Counted from the first letter of the stretch, positions 50,720 through 59,410 are shown. The stretch is 64,000 bases of DNA from DASRDB01 sp035652815 (GCA_035652815.1 DASRDB010000022.1:186001-250000); one strand, 5' to 3'. Numbers and translations: made by a program. Notes: generated by a model not told the origin, from the letters alone.

Positions 50720-51781
50720 TTACTTTACCAACCCTTTCCGGCGCATCTGCTCCAGGTCGTATTCCGCCGGAGCCAATGGACTGATGCCTGCCTCTGCGCA
50801 GGCCCAGCCTATCAAAGCAAAACCAATCGCCAATCCCTGTGGAATGCGAGAGGGATCATACGTTGTTACCAGTTGCAAGCATTCCTCTCGCTGCTCGATG
50901 GATTTTTCCATGCTGTAATGTTCAGCAAACCCCTGCAAAAGCGAAACATGCGGGTGAAAATCCGCGTATTTGAGCGAATAGATGGCGGCCAGCAGCATTA
51001 GCCAGTATCCAACCTGGCTTCCCTCAAGCGCGGTATCAAATTGCCTGTCGCTGTGAACATGCGTCCCGTTCTGCACATCCGCCAGTTCTTGCAGTTCATC
51101 CGCCAGCCGCGCCGCCAGATAGGCCGGGCTGCGCTCTTGCAACAGGCGCGAGGTATTTGATTCCTCGCTCAAATCATGGTCACGCAAGTACAGGTAGACG
51201 CCATAAAGCTGCCGCATCATCGTTTCTAAAGGGGCCTCAAATTGTTCAATCGAGGTGTAGGGACGTGATTCATCACGTCCTGCCTGTGGTGTAGGAACAT
51301 CATTGTAGGGACGTGATGAATCACGTCCTGCCTGGGATGTTGATTCATTGGGCGTTAATTCTGTGTTGGTGGACGCAATGAATTGCATCCCTACAGGAAC
51401 CGTATCACCCGAAGAATAATACACCTTTTCCGGGTCAAAGACGCGCTCAGCAATGATTTCGTAGCCGTTGTCGGGCAAGAGCTGTCGATAGTAGCAACTG
51501 CGATAGCCTGTGTGACAGGCCGCATCGCCATGCTGTACCACGCGGATGAGCAGGCTATTTTCTTCACAATTGACGTAGATGCCACGCACTTCTTGCGTAT
51601 GGCCTGATTCCTCGCCTTTGCGCCACAATTTCTGACGCGAACGGCTATAAAAGTGGGTAAACCCTGTTTCGCGTGTTAACTGAAATGCCCGCTCGTTCAT
51701 GAAGGCGAGCATGAGGACTTCGCCTGTGGCGTCATCCACGATAATGGCGGGAAGTAGCCCTTCGCGGTCAAATTTCAACAT
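50720..51781 (-). CDS. hisI: HisI fused to a diverged MazG/HisE-like domain
   Basis: The N-terminal 115 residues are phosphoribosyl-AMP cyclohydrolase: VLMLAFMNERAFQLTRETGF, FYSRSRQKLWRKGEESGHTQ and the metal site HGDAACHTGYRSCYYRQLLP. A linker of about 50 residues (roughly 128-175) is encoded by family A repeats. The C-terminal 170 residues are helical, with RSPAYLAARLADELQELADV resembling all-alpha NTP pyrophosphatases, but they do not match normal HisE. This part may still act as the phosphoribosyl-ATP pyrophosphatase, since no other hisE is in the operon. The ATG at 51781 overlaps the end of hisF by 14 bases. Confidence 0.85.
   Translation of the reverse strand: MLKFDREGLLPAIIVDDATGEVLMLAFMNERAFQLTRETGFTHFYSRSRQKLWRKGEESGHTQEVRGIYVNCEENSLLIRVVQHGDAACHTGYRSCYYRQLLPDNGYEIIAERVFDPEKVYYSSGDTVPVGMQFIASTNTELTPNESTSQAGRDSSRPYNDVPTPQAGRDESRPYTSIEQFEAPLETMMRQLYGVYLYLRDHDLSEESNTSRLLQERSPAYLAARLADELQELADVQNGTHVHSDRQFDTALEGSQVGYWLMLLAAIYSLKYADFHPHVSLLQGFAEHYSMEKSIEQREECLQLVTTYDPSRIPQGLAIGFALIGWACAEAGISPLAPAEYDLEQMRRKGLVK
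51256..51395. repeat. Composite family A repeats inside hisI
   Basis: Two direct starts TGTAGGGACGTGATTCATCA (51256) and TGTAGGGACGTGATGAATCA (51304) are followed by an inverse arm ending GCATCCCTACA at 51395. All 140 bases are translated in frame, giving a Gln/Arg/Asp/Ser-rich linker with two near-identical QAGRDxSRPY peptides. Confidence 0.85.
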
Positions 51782-52541
51782 GTCGAACCGGTACCCCCTT
51801 TGCTTGCAAAAACTGTTTGGCTTCACGGATGCGATACTGGCCGAAGTGGAAGATTGATGCCGCCAGCACCGCATCAGCCTTGCCCTCTGACAGACCTTCG
51901 TAGAGATGTTCCAGATTGCCTACTCCACCCGAAGCGATTACAGGTACTGTGACTGCCTCTGAAATCTTTTTCGTCAAGATCAGGTCATAGCCGCGCTGCG
52001 TACCGTCGCGATCCATGCTGGTCAGCAAAATTTCTCCTGCGCCAAGCGAGACACCGCGCCGCGCCCATTCCAACGCGTCCATGCCCGTAGGAGTGCGCCC
52101 GCCGTGAATATATACTTCGTAGCCACTCGGCATCTCCGAATTGGCGCGAGCATCAATCGCGAGGATGATGCACTGTGCGCCAAATTGTTCCGCACCTGCG
52201 CGCAAAACATCGGGATTTTGAACCGCCGCCGTATTCAACGAGGTCTTGTCCGCTCCTGCTCCCAATGTGGCCCGAATATCTTCTACGGTGCGAATGCCTC
52301 CGCCGACCGTTACAGGAATGAAAACCTGTTCTGCGGTGCGGTGTACCACATCTAGCATAGTGGCGCGATTTTCATAGGAAGCGGTGATATCGAGGAAGAC
52401 CAGTTCGTCTGCTCCCTCCTGGTTGTAAAAGGCCGCCAGTTCAACCGGGTCGCCAGCATCCCGCAAGTTGAGGAAGTTGACGCCTTTGACCACGCGCCCG
52501 GCGGTGACATCCAGGCAGGGAATGATTCGTTTCGCTAACAT
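51768..52541 (-). CDS. hisF: Imidazole glycerol phosphate synthase, cyclase subunit
   Basis: With HisH it makes imidazole glycerol phosphate and AICAR. The 257-aa barrel has MLAKRIIPCLDVTAGRVVKG with catalytic Asp11, FIPVTVGGGIRTVEDIRATL, IILAIDARAN with the second catalytic Asp, and LLTSMDRDGTQRGYDLILTK. It lies three bases after hisA and overlaps hisI by 14 bases. Confidence 0.96.
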   Translation of the reverse strand: MLAKRIIPCLDVTAGRVVKGVNFLNLRDAGDPVELAAFYNQEGADELVFLDITASYENRATMLDVVHRTAEQVFIPVTVGGGIRTVEDIRATLGAGADKTSLNTAAVQNPDVLRAGAEQFGAQCIILAIDARANSEMPSGYEVYIHGGRTPTGMDALEWARRGVSLGAGEILLTSMDRDGTQRGYDLILTKKISEAVTVPVIASGGVGNLEHLYEGLSEGKADAVLAASIFHFGQYRIREAKQFLQAKGVPVRHVEI

Positions 52542-52544
52542 TAT

Positions 52545-53261
52545 TTATCTCTCAATCTCGCGAATGGCCTCGGCCAGGTTAATATGCCCTGTATACAGCG
52601 CCTTGCCCACAATTGCTCCTTCGATACCCATATCCGCCAACGCTCGCAGGTCATCCAGGCAGTGAATGCCACCTGAAGCGATTAGCGCGCTTGTGGTTGC
52701 CTGCTGCATCGCTTGTAACGCCTCTAAATTGGGACCTTGCAGCATTCCATCGCGCCCAATATCGGTATAAATGAAGCGTTGTACACCTGACTCGCTTAGC
52801 TCTCTCGCTAGTTCAGTTGCCTGTACCTGCGAAGTTTCTCGCCAACCTGCAATCGCAACCTGTCCATTCCGCGCATCAAGCCCGACCGCAATCCGCTCCT
52901 TCCAACGTTCCAACGCCTCGATTAGCAACGCTCTATCTGTCAAAGCAACTGTTCCCAACACTACGCGGTCAACTCCTAAACTTACTATTTGCTCGATATG
53001 CGCAATCGAACGCAGACCTCCGCCGAGTTCAATATGCAGAGAAACGCTCTTTCGTATCTTTGCAATCAGGTCAACATTCACAGGCTGACCTGCAATAGCT
53101 CCGTCTAGATCAACAATGTGCAGCCAGCTTGTGCCTGCCTCTTGCCAGCGTTGCGCAACCTGAACCGGGTTCGCATCATAGACGGTGGCCTGCGCGAAAT
53201 CTCCCTGGCGCAGGCGAACGCATTGACCATTACGAATATCGATAGCTGGCAAAACGATCAT
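52545..53261 (-). CDS. hisA: ProFAR isomerase
   Basis: The 238-aa half-barrel-repeat enzyme that isomerises ProFAR to PRFAR. Motifs: IVLPAIDIRNGQCVRLRQGD (catalytic Asp in AIDI), HIELGGGLRSIAHIEQIVSL and FIYTDIGRDGMLQGPNLEAL. The ATG at 53261 overlaps the hisH stop in ATGA fashion, which decides the start against longer in-frame alternatives inside hisH. Confidence 0.95.
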   Translation of the reverse strand: MIVLPAIDIRNGQCVRLRQGDFAQATVYDANPVQVAQRWQEAGTSWLHIVDLDGAIAGQPVNVDLIAKIRKSVSLHIELGGGLRSIAHIEQIVSLGVDRVVLGTVALTDRALLIEALERWKERIAVGLDARNGQVAIAGWRETSQVQATELARELSESGVQRFIYTDIGRDGMLQGPNLEALQAMQQATTSALIASGGIHCLDDLRALADMGIEGAIVGKALYTGHINLAEAIREIER

Positions 53262-53866
53262 GCTTGCACCCACTTGATAAAATTGCTCAACAGTTGCAAC
53301 CCGACCTTGCCGCTTTTCTCCGGATGAAATTGCGTACCCCAGACCCTTTCGGTGACGATAACGCTGCAATAGGGCGAACCGTAATCCGTAACAGCCGCCA
53401 CGCCTTGTGAATCTTGCGGCTCTACATAATACGAATGAGCAAAGTAAAAGTAGGCTTCCGGTGGAATACCTTCAAAAATTGGCAAGTGAGGATGGCGTGG
53501 CAACACCTGGTTCCAGCCCATATGCGGAATCTTTGGCCCATGAGGAATACGCCGCACCTCGCCCCGAAACAGCTTCAGCCCGTCAACCTCTCCCTCGGCA
53601 TGATGATCGGCGAGCAACTGCATACCGAGGCAGATACCCAAAAACGGCTTGCCCTGCTCAGTTGCCTCGCGAATCGCGTCGTCCAGTCCACGTTCTACCA
53701 TGCGTTTCATTGCTGCGCCGCCCGAACCCACGCCCGGCAGCACAATTGCCCGGGCCTGCTGTACTACTCGCGGGTCATCTGTGACTGTCACCTGCGCTCC
53801 CAGGTATTCCAATGCTTTAGCGATGCTGCGGATATTGCCCGCGCCATAATCAATAATCGCGATCAT
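53258..53866 (-). CDS. hisH: Imidazole glycerol phosphate synthase, glutaminase subunit
   Basis: The class I glutaminase partner of HisF, 202 aa. Nucleophile Cys in PFLGICLGMQLLADHH, oxyanion region VLPGVGSGGAAMKRM, and the His-Glu pair in WGTQFHPEKSGKVGLQLLSN. The ATG at 53866 follows GGAGGGACGAACG; the in-frame ATG at 53881 contains that site itself. Confidence 0.96.
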   Translation of the reverse strand: MIAIIDYGAGNIRSIAKALEYLGAQVTVTDDPRVVQQARAIVLPGVGSGGAAMKRMVERGLDDAIREATEQGKPFLGICLGMQLLADHHAEGEVDGLKLFRGEVRRIPHGPKIPHMGWNQVLPRHPHLPIFEGIPPEAYFYFAHSYYVEPQDSQGVAAVTDYGSPYCSVIVTERVWGTQFHPEKSGKVGLQLLSNFIKWVQA

Positions 53867-56196
53867 CGTTCGTCCCTCCATGCCGAAATGCCACTATTGC
53901 CCATCTGCACTGCATGCGCCAGCCCTAACCAGCTAATAACGGTTGGAAAACGTTCGCCATCCATCAGATTAACCGTAAGCAAAGGACAGCACATCAAGGC
54001 CAGTTGCACATAGCGTTCCCAATTGTCCGGCAAAGCTTCACGCTTGCGCAATATCTCAATCAACGGCGTAAGTAAATGGTGAATTTTGCTCTCTAAGATG
54101 CCCCGGCGCACTGGCGTAAGCTGGTAGTCATGCTCAATAAAAAGCCTTGAACCATCTTTTTTAATCGAAAGTTGCAGGTCATGTGCGACCTCACGTGGAA
54201 AATACATCCAGGTCGCGAAGACATTGTGATACAACGGCTTGATGATATCCAGCAAAGGAATATGCCTGCCAGCAAAGGCCGGATCAAAGTACAGATAATC
54301 ACGCTCGTGTTCCAGAAAGACATTCCCAAAGTGCGCGTCACCATGTCCGATGATGGTCAATGCAGACACATCTGGTCGCAGTATGGATATTGCTTGCTCG
54401 ATAAGTTCGCCCAATGTGTGCTGCTGTTTAACTCCATTGATGACCCAATTTAGATGACAGAGTTCCTCAAACGATATGCTACTTTTATGAGATGGCAGGA
54501 CTAAACTTTTCCCGCGATAAAAGCTGTCCAGACGCCCGCCCGTCAGGCGATGCCAGAACAACTGGTGAATGGGGGCCTGAGCGTGTTCCTCTGCTATGCG
54601 TTGTGCGAAGGTGGATTGGTAGATATCGAGCAAACGAGCGCAGGCGTGTTGTTCTGCCTCAACGAGCATATCACCAGCTACCCCTTCGCCTTTTTCTGCT
54701 TTGCGCATCAGGTCGAACATGACGGGCCACTTCACCACAGGATAGACGACCATCTGCTGCTCTTTTTGCTGAAGCAAGCGCAAGGGACGGACGATATTGT
54801 AGCCTGCCTGTTGCAGCAGTTCGGCGTGATAGTATTCTTCCAGGATGCCCTGTTCCTCGACATGCGTCTTGAAAAAGTACTCCGCGCCATTGCTCTGATA
54901 GACGCCATTGAACGAGTTGAGCGAAGTAGGCTTTGGTGTGAGCGTCACACGGTCAATTTCCAACTGCATGTGCCGTTGGAACCAGAGCCGCAGCAAGCGT
55001 TCCGCCGCTTCTTTGCGCGTAAACTGCATACGCTGGATGGTCTCAAGACTATCGGTCTCTTTCAGTAAGTCCGGTAGTTTTGTCATGTCCTCGATCATAA
55101 AATCGGGCTTGCTTTGCTCAAGCAATGTGCGTGCTTCGCTGGTACGTACTCCAGTAAGGACGGCAATGGTCAACGCGCCTGCCGCTTTTCCGCCGAGAAT
55201 GTCGCTGGTTGAATCGCCGACGACAATGAAAGGCGGGGCAATTGTTTTTGAGACAAGCGCGTATTTTTCATCTCGCCGAAGCGCAAAAAGAAATGGGAAC
55301 GGGTGCGGTTTGCTCAACAAGGTTGCATCGCCTTTTGTCCGCAAACGCGCCTCGGCACGTTCAACAGCATCATAAGTTGAGATATGCTGTTCATCGAAGC
55401 AGGCCAGTAAGTTGTACATTTTGAGCGGATAGGCTGCTTCCTGGTAGACGCGGCCTGTCGCGAATCCAGGTGTATAGCCCTGTTCTCTAAGCGTCTGCAA
55501 GGTGACGCGAATGTCTTCAATAGGCAATAGGGGTCGTTCGAAATAAATGCAGCCAGGTTTGCCTGTTTGTGCCGGAGCATGTCCGTAGGTCTTGGTGTAC
55601 AGTTCATCACCCAGATACCATTCCTGGAAAATCTGCCGACAGAACTCCCAGAAAGGGCTGTAGCGCGAAAAGGCATTGTCGATAGGGAAGCCGAGAACCT
55701 TACTTGCGTAGGCGTCAAAGCGGTTAATCAGGTCTAAACCCACGACACCTGCTAAAGTCGGATCGTGCAGAATGCTCTCCACATCAATTTGGGATGATTC
55801 TGCTGGCCTATGCTGTGCTAATGCCTCTCGAAAACGGGCTATCCACTGCATATCCCAGGGGTGTAGCGGTTGCAACTTATCGCGCAAAATATCATCCTCT
55901 TGCAACAGATTTGCAAGCAGGGAGATGAGGTGCAGGCAGACCGCGCAGTAGCAGGTATCCCAGTTGGAGTTGACTGCGCGCGCTTTGAAGGCGAGAATCT
56001 GGGCTAGTGGAAGCGTGGCGCGGCTGATTTGACGGCTCAAGAGAGCCGTTTGCGCCGGGACATAGTTCTGGCTGCCGTTCAGGTTCCAGTAACGAGGGCT
56101 GTAGAGCAGTTCGTGCAGGGTGAGACCTGCCGCGTCCCAATAGGCCTCTTCGCTGGTGATGACGCCGTCTAGATCAAAAATAACCAGAGTGTTCAA
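53863..56196 (-). CDS. HAD phosphatase-like/APH-like kinase fusion
   Basis: A 777-aa protein. The N-terminal ~370 residues are a HAD-family domain with LVIFDLDGVITSEEAYW (nucleophile Asp at residue 8), a large cap, and motif IV FIVVGDSTSDILGGKAAGA. The C-terminal ~380 residues have a kinase fold: ALTIIGHGDAHFGNVFLEHE (catalytic loop) and YFDPAFAGRHIPLLDI (metal Asp). The gene is coupled to hisG (ATGA) and overlaps the region before hisH, so it is co-translated with histidine genes. The HAD part could be a histidinol-phosphate phosphatase substitute, but its substrate and that of the kinase are unknown. Confidence 0.8.
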   Translation of the reverse strand: MNTLVIFDLDGVITSEEAYWDAAGLTLHELLYSPRYWNLNGSQNYVPAQTALLSRQISRATLPLAQILAFKARAVNSNWDTCYCAVCLHLISLLANLLQEDDILRDKLQPLHPWDMQWIARFREALAQHRPAESSQIDVESILHDPTLAGVVGLDLINRFDAYASKVLGFPIDNAFSRYSPFWEFCRQIFQEWYLGDELYTKTYGHAPAQTGKPGCIYFERPLLPIEDIRVTLQTLREQGYTPGFATGRVYQEAAYPLKMYNLLACFDEQHISTYDAVERAEARLRTKGDATLLSKPHPFPFLFALRRDEKYALVSKTIAPPFIVVGDSTSDILGGKAAGALTIAVLTGVRTSEARTLLEQSKPDFMIEDMTKLPDLLKETDSLETIQRMQFTRKEAAERLLRLWFQRHMQLEIDRVTLTPKPTSLNSFNGVYQSNGAEYFFKTHVEEQGILEEYYHAELLQQAGYNIVRPLRLLQQKEQQMVVYPVVKWPVMFDLMRKAEKGEGVAGDMLVEAEQHACARLLDIYQSTFAQRIAEEHAQAPIHQLFWHRLTGGRLDSFYRGKSLVLPSHKSSISFEELCHLNWVINGVKQQHTLGELIEQAISILRPDVSALTIIGHGDAHFGNVFLEHERDYLYFDPAFAGRHIPLLDIIKPLYHNVFATWMYFPREVAHDLQLSIKKDGSRLFIEHDYQLTPVRRGILESKIHHLLTPLIEILRKREALPDNWERYVQLALMCCPLLTVNLMDGERFPTVISWLGLAHAVQMGNSGISAWRDER

Positions 56197-57266
56197 GCTT
56201 TTCTCTTCAACCGTTCGCGTAGTGTACGCACACTGATAGATTCATCGAAAAAACTGTAGGTAAGTGGAGTGACGTGAATGTGAACCGCGCCAGCTCTACG
56301 CAGCGTCGCGATGGTTTCCAGCAAATGGGCGGCAGAGTCTTTGACGTTTACCACTCCTGATATTGTATACCAGTTTGCCCCCATACTGCTTGCCTGCTCT
56401 GAAATACCAGAACGAAATTCAAGGGCCGGTGAAAGCATGCTCTCATTCAGTCTCGCACAGACACGGTGAATGGTCTCTGGATTCTCAGCCTGAATGTGCG
56501 CCGTAAGCAGCGAGCGATTGCGCGCCTGCATACGAGCCTCGATCAGTTCGAGCATAATTGAAACCAGATGAAGCGCCTGCTCGTCCTGTTGCAAGAGTTG
56601 CGCATTGGCAATCAGGCAGGCCTGTGAACGCAGCACCGTTCCATCGTCGAGCAGCTTCAGGTGATTTTCGCGTAATGTTGTTCCTGTCTCGGTTAGATCA
56701 ACGATCAGGTCTGCAATATCGGTCAATGGGGCGGCTTCCAATGCGCCATGCGGCGAAATAATCTTGCAATGGGTGATGCCATGCCTGCGCAGGAATTGAC
56801 CAACCAGGCGCGGATATTTGGTAGCAATGCGCAAACTCTGTCCCTTATGTGTCCGATAGTACCCTGAAAGGTGCCACAGGTCGGCGCAGGAATTGACATC
56901 GATCCAGGTTTCCGGCACGGCTACCACCAATCGGCAGCCACCATAGCCCAGGTCGCGCACCAGGACAAGAATTTCCTCGCCATCTTCATCCTCGTCGCGC
57001 TCCTCTTCCCCATATCCCCGGTGTTCCGCCAGGATGTCGAAGCCGGTAATGCCGAGCGCCGCGTCTCCATCCTGCACCAGCAAAGGGATGTCTGCGGCGC
57101 GCTGGAAGACTACTTCCACTCCTGGCAGGCTGCTCATGGTTGCAAGGTACTGGCGCGGGTTATTGCGATTGACTTTCATGCCGCACTCGGCGAGAAAGGA
57201 GAGCGTCGCCGTTTCCAGCGCGCCTTTGCCGGGCAGGGCCAGCCGTAAGTTTTTTCCAGTCTTCAT
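56193..57266 (-). CDS. hisG: ATP phosphoribosyltransferase
   Basis: The first committed step of histidine synthesis. The 357-aa protein has NLRLALPGKGALETATLSFL, ALGITGFDILAEHRG, LRIATKYPRLVGQFLRRHGI and the PRPP motif ADLIVDLTETGTTLRENHLK. The C-terminal ~80 residues (YTISGVVNVKDSAAHLLETI, AGAVHIHVTPLTYSFFD) look like the regulatory ACT-like domain of the long form. It has an acidic insertion GEEERDEDEDGEE near residue 88. Coupled to both neighbours by ATGA overlaps. Confidence 0.93.
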   Translation of the reverse strand: MKTGKNLRLALPGKGALETATLSFLAECGMKVNRNNPRQYLATMSSLPGVEVVFQRAADIPLLVQDGDAALGITGFDILAEHRGYGEEERDEDEDGEEILVLVRDLGYGGCRLVVAVPETWIDVNSCADLWHLSGYYRTHKGQSLRIATKYPRLVGQFLRRHGITHCKIISPHGALEAAPLTDIADLIVDLTETGTTLRENHLKLLDDGTVLRSQACLIANAQLLQQDEQALHLVSIMLELIEARMQARNRSLLTAHIQAENPETIHRVCARLNESMLSPALEFRSGISEQASSMGANWYTISGVVNVKDSAAHLLETIATLRRAGAVHIHVTPLTYSFFDESISVRTLRERLKRKA

Positions 57267-58747
57267 CGCGCGTTCTCCCTCTCTAGTATGCTGCTGCCAA
57301 GCTCGTTTAGCGTTAAACGCTGTTCTTTTCCTGTTGTGAGATTGCGCATGGTGACAACGTTTGCCTGTCGTTCACTTTCTCCCACAATAAAAGCAAACCG
57401 GATCGATTGCTTCGCCGCGTACTTGAGACCCGCCCCAACACCATGTCCATTCACATCAACCTCGGTGCGTACTCCTTGCTGGCGTAACGCTCGCCCTATT
57501 TCAAGCGCATAAGGAAAGTCGTTGTTATGGACGGGAATCACAAGCGCCGTTGCTGGCTGCGGTTCCGGCAAATTGCCAGGAATGAGTGGGAGCAAGCGCT
57601 CAATACCAAAGGCGAAGCCGCATGCTTTCATATCGCGGGAACTTCCAACCGCCCTCATCAAAGAGTCGTAACGCCCGCCGCCGCAAAGTTGCGTATCGTA
57701 ACCATCCAGGGCGTGAATCTCGAAGACCAGCCCTGTATAGTAACTGACGCCGCGCCCCAGAGCGAGATTGAGCAAAATCTGCGAAGAGGGAACATTGCTT
57801 TGTTCCAACAGAGCCAGCAGGCGTTCTAGCTCCAGGACTGGCCCGTCATCTAGCTTATAACGAGCCAGCAAATCGCGCAACGCTTCAAATGCTCCTGGCG
57901 GCGAACCGGAGATGCCATGTAACTCACGAAGAAATTCCAGGGCGCGCATCATTTGCTGTCGTTGTTCATTACGCCCCAATTTCCACAGGAAACGCTCAAT
58001 GATCTCCTGTCGATTCGCTGTCTGAGCATCGAAAACGCTTATTCCGCTCAGCAATTGCGCAAGGAAGGCTGTATTTGCCGATTCTCCATTCGTGAAGCGA
58101 GCCAGCGCATCGTTCTCGGAGGGGTATAGCGACTCAATGCGCTCTCGTGCCAGTTGCTCGCCTTCTTCTGAACGGCTGATTTGTTCCATCAGGCTGAGCA
58201 GGAGGCGCGCCGCCTGCTCATCAAGCTGTAAACTTGAAATAAAGCGGCTTGCTACTCCAATATGCCCAAGCTCAAGCCGGTATGTGGAGATACCGAGGGT
58301 ATGCAAGGCCTCGCATGCCAGTTGCAGGATTTCTGCGTCCGGCGCAATGCCGTTTCCGCCGAATAGCTCTATGCCTAACTGTGTGTGCTGGCGATAGCGC
58401 CCGCGTCCCGGCGCTTCATAGCGAAAGACTGGCCCGGCATATTGGAAGCGCAGTGGCAGAGGTGCCTGCTGGTAGTGGTCGAGCAGCAGGCGGCAGATCG
58501 AAGCGGTGTATTCTGGGCGCAGGCAAAGATCGCGCTGGTGCAGGCGAAAAGTGTACAGGTTTTGCCAGAGTTCCTGCCCGAAGCTGGCGAGATAGAGGTC
58601 GCCGCGTTCCAGGATAGGCGTATCTACAGGACTATAGCCAGCCAGCGTCAAAAAAGCCTGTAGTTGATGGATGACTTCGTGCTGGTGCAGGTAGATATCC
58701 GGTAGCACGTCATACATTCCACGCAGTCGTTCAACACGCTTTTTCAT
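57263..58747 (-). CDS. Histidyl-tRNA synthetase-like protein (HisS/HisZ)
   Basis: A 494-aa class II synthetase-like protein with motif 2 FRYEAPGRGRYRQHTQLGIE, LCLRPEYTASICRLLL, and motif 3 LCGGGRYDSLMRAVG. The histidine-A loop is ALGRGVSYYTGLVFEI instead of RGLDYY. A C-terminal anticodon-binding-like domain (ALRQQGVRTEVDVNGHGVGA, AAKQSIRFAFIVGESE) is present, which plain HisZ lacks. It could be a real HisRS, or a paralogue regulating HisG. It is the first gene of the operon. The ATG at 58747 follows AGAGGAAGG. Confidence 0.8.
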   Translation of the reverse strand: MKKRVERLRGMYDVLPDIYLHQHEVIHQLQAFLTLAGYSPVDTPILERGDLYLASFGQELWQNLYTFRLHQRDLCLRPEYTASICRLLLDHYQQAPLPLRFQYAGPVFRYEAPGRGRYRQHTQLGIELFGGNGIAPDAEILQLACEALHTLGISTYRLELGHIGVASRFISSLQLDEQAARLLLSLMEQISRSEEGEQLARERIESLYPSENDALARFTNGESANTAFLAQLLSGISVFDAQTANRQEIIERFLWKLGRNEQRQQMMRALEFLRELHGISGSPPGAFEALRDLLARYKLDDGPVLELERLLALLEQSNVPSSQILLNLALGRGVSYYTGLVFEIHALDGYDTQLCGGGRYDSLMRAVGSSRDMKACGFAFGIERLLPLIPGNLPEPQPATALVIPVHNNDFPYALEIGRALRQQGVRTEVDVNGHGVGAGLKYAAKQSIRFAFIVGESERQANVVTMRNLTTGKEQRLTLNELGSSILERENAR

Positions 58748-58784
58748 AACTGGCCTTCCTCTGTAGTAGTGTTCCAAAAGGATA

Positions 58785-58840
58785 CCCAGGCACATAGAAT
58801 CATGCCTGGGTTCGATGAGTCCCTTACTCTTAGCATTATA
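58785..58840 (-). promoter_or_regulatory. Histidine operon promoter and leader hairpin
   Basis: On the minus strand a TATAAT box (58840-58835) with a weak -35 region lies about 90 bases before the first gene. The leader then holds CCCAGGCA and TGCCTGGG (58810-58785), a perfect 8-bp stem with a 10-base loop followed by TATCCTTTTGG. It may be a control hairpin; no T-box motif or His-rich leader peptide was seen. Confidence 0.45.
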
Positions 58841-58933
58841 GGATATATGTCTAGATTACGGCACTGTACTGGTACTACATGGGACAGAGGAAGAACGACA
58901 TTGTTTACCTTGCTGTATTTGAGACCCGGTTTG

Positions 58934-59206
58934 TCAGGCGACGATTTCCTGCCTGCAAGCGCAGCAGACGAAACGCTGTGCAGCAGCCGAATAACGCCAA
59001 TGGGGACGATGTTCCCAGCGATCTGGGCAGACGCGCACATCGCCAATGCGCAATAAGTAGAGCAGATCAGGCGAATAGGACGCGATCAACTCTAATAATT
59101 GCGGAGTGAGTACGCCCTTTGGCGCATTCAGCCGGAAAGCATTGCCTTCGTCATACATGCGCACGTTGCGTTCGCGAAGCTCACTCACAAGTTCGTCAAT
59201 GGTCAT
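58934..59206 (-). CDS. TubC_N docking-domain-like small zinc protein
   Basis: A 90-aa protein. Residues 1-52 (MTIDELVSELRERNVRMYDE, LNAPKGVLTPQLLELIASYS) resemble the TubC N-terminal docking domain that joins NRPS/PKS subunits. The second half has CPDRWEHRPHW and FVCCACRQE, candidate zinc ligands. AAAGGATATCCC precedes the ATG at 59206. No megasynthase gene is near, so it is a stand-alone version; its partner is unknown. Confidence 0.7.
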   Translation of the reverse strand: MTIDELVSELRERNVRMYDEGNAFRLNAPKGVLTPQLLELIASYSPDLLYLLRIGDVRVCPDRWEHRPHWRYSAAAQRFVCCACRQEIVA

Positions 59207-59347
59207 GGGATATCCTTTCACATCCTCGGGGTATTCCTCTTAGACTTCACCCCTTGTAGATAATTATACATGAGTTTTATTTCGGCTACAAGGGAAATAG
59301 GCTGGTGATTCCCCGGAAAGGAACAAGAGGGTGGATTCACCAGCACA

Positions 59348-59375
59348 GGGCGCGAGGGTTGCAACCCTCGCGCCC
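59348..59375. terminator. Perfect 28-bp palindrome, likely terminator
   Basis: GGGCGCGAGGGTTGCAACCC continues CTCGCGCCC: a perfect palindrome of 28 bases, beyond the glycosyltransferase stop. A second short inverted repeat CCAGTCCCATGTGGACTGG lies at 59381-59399. Both are between the GT4 gene's 3' end and the TubC-like gene. Confidence 0.6.
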
Positions 59376-59410
59376 TTCCTTCCAGTCCCATGTGGACTGG
59401 AGCAAGCTGT

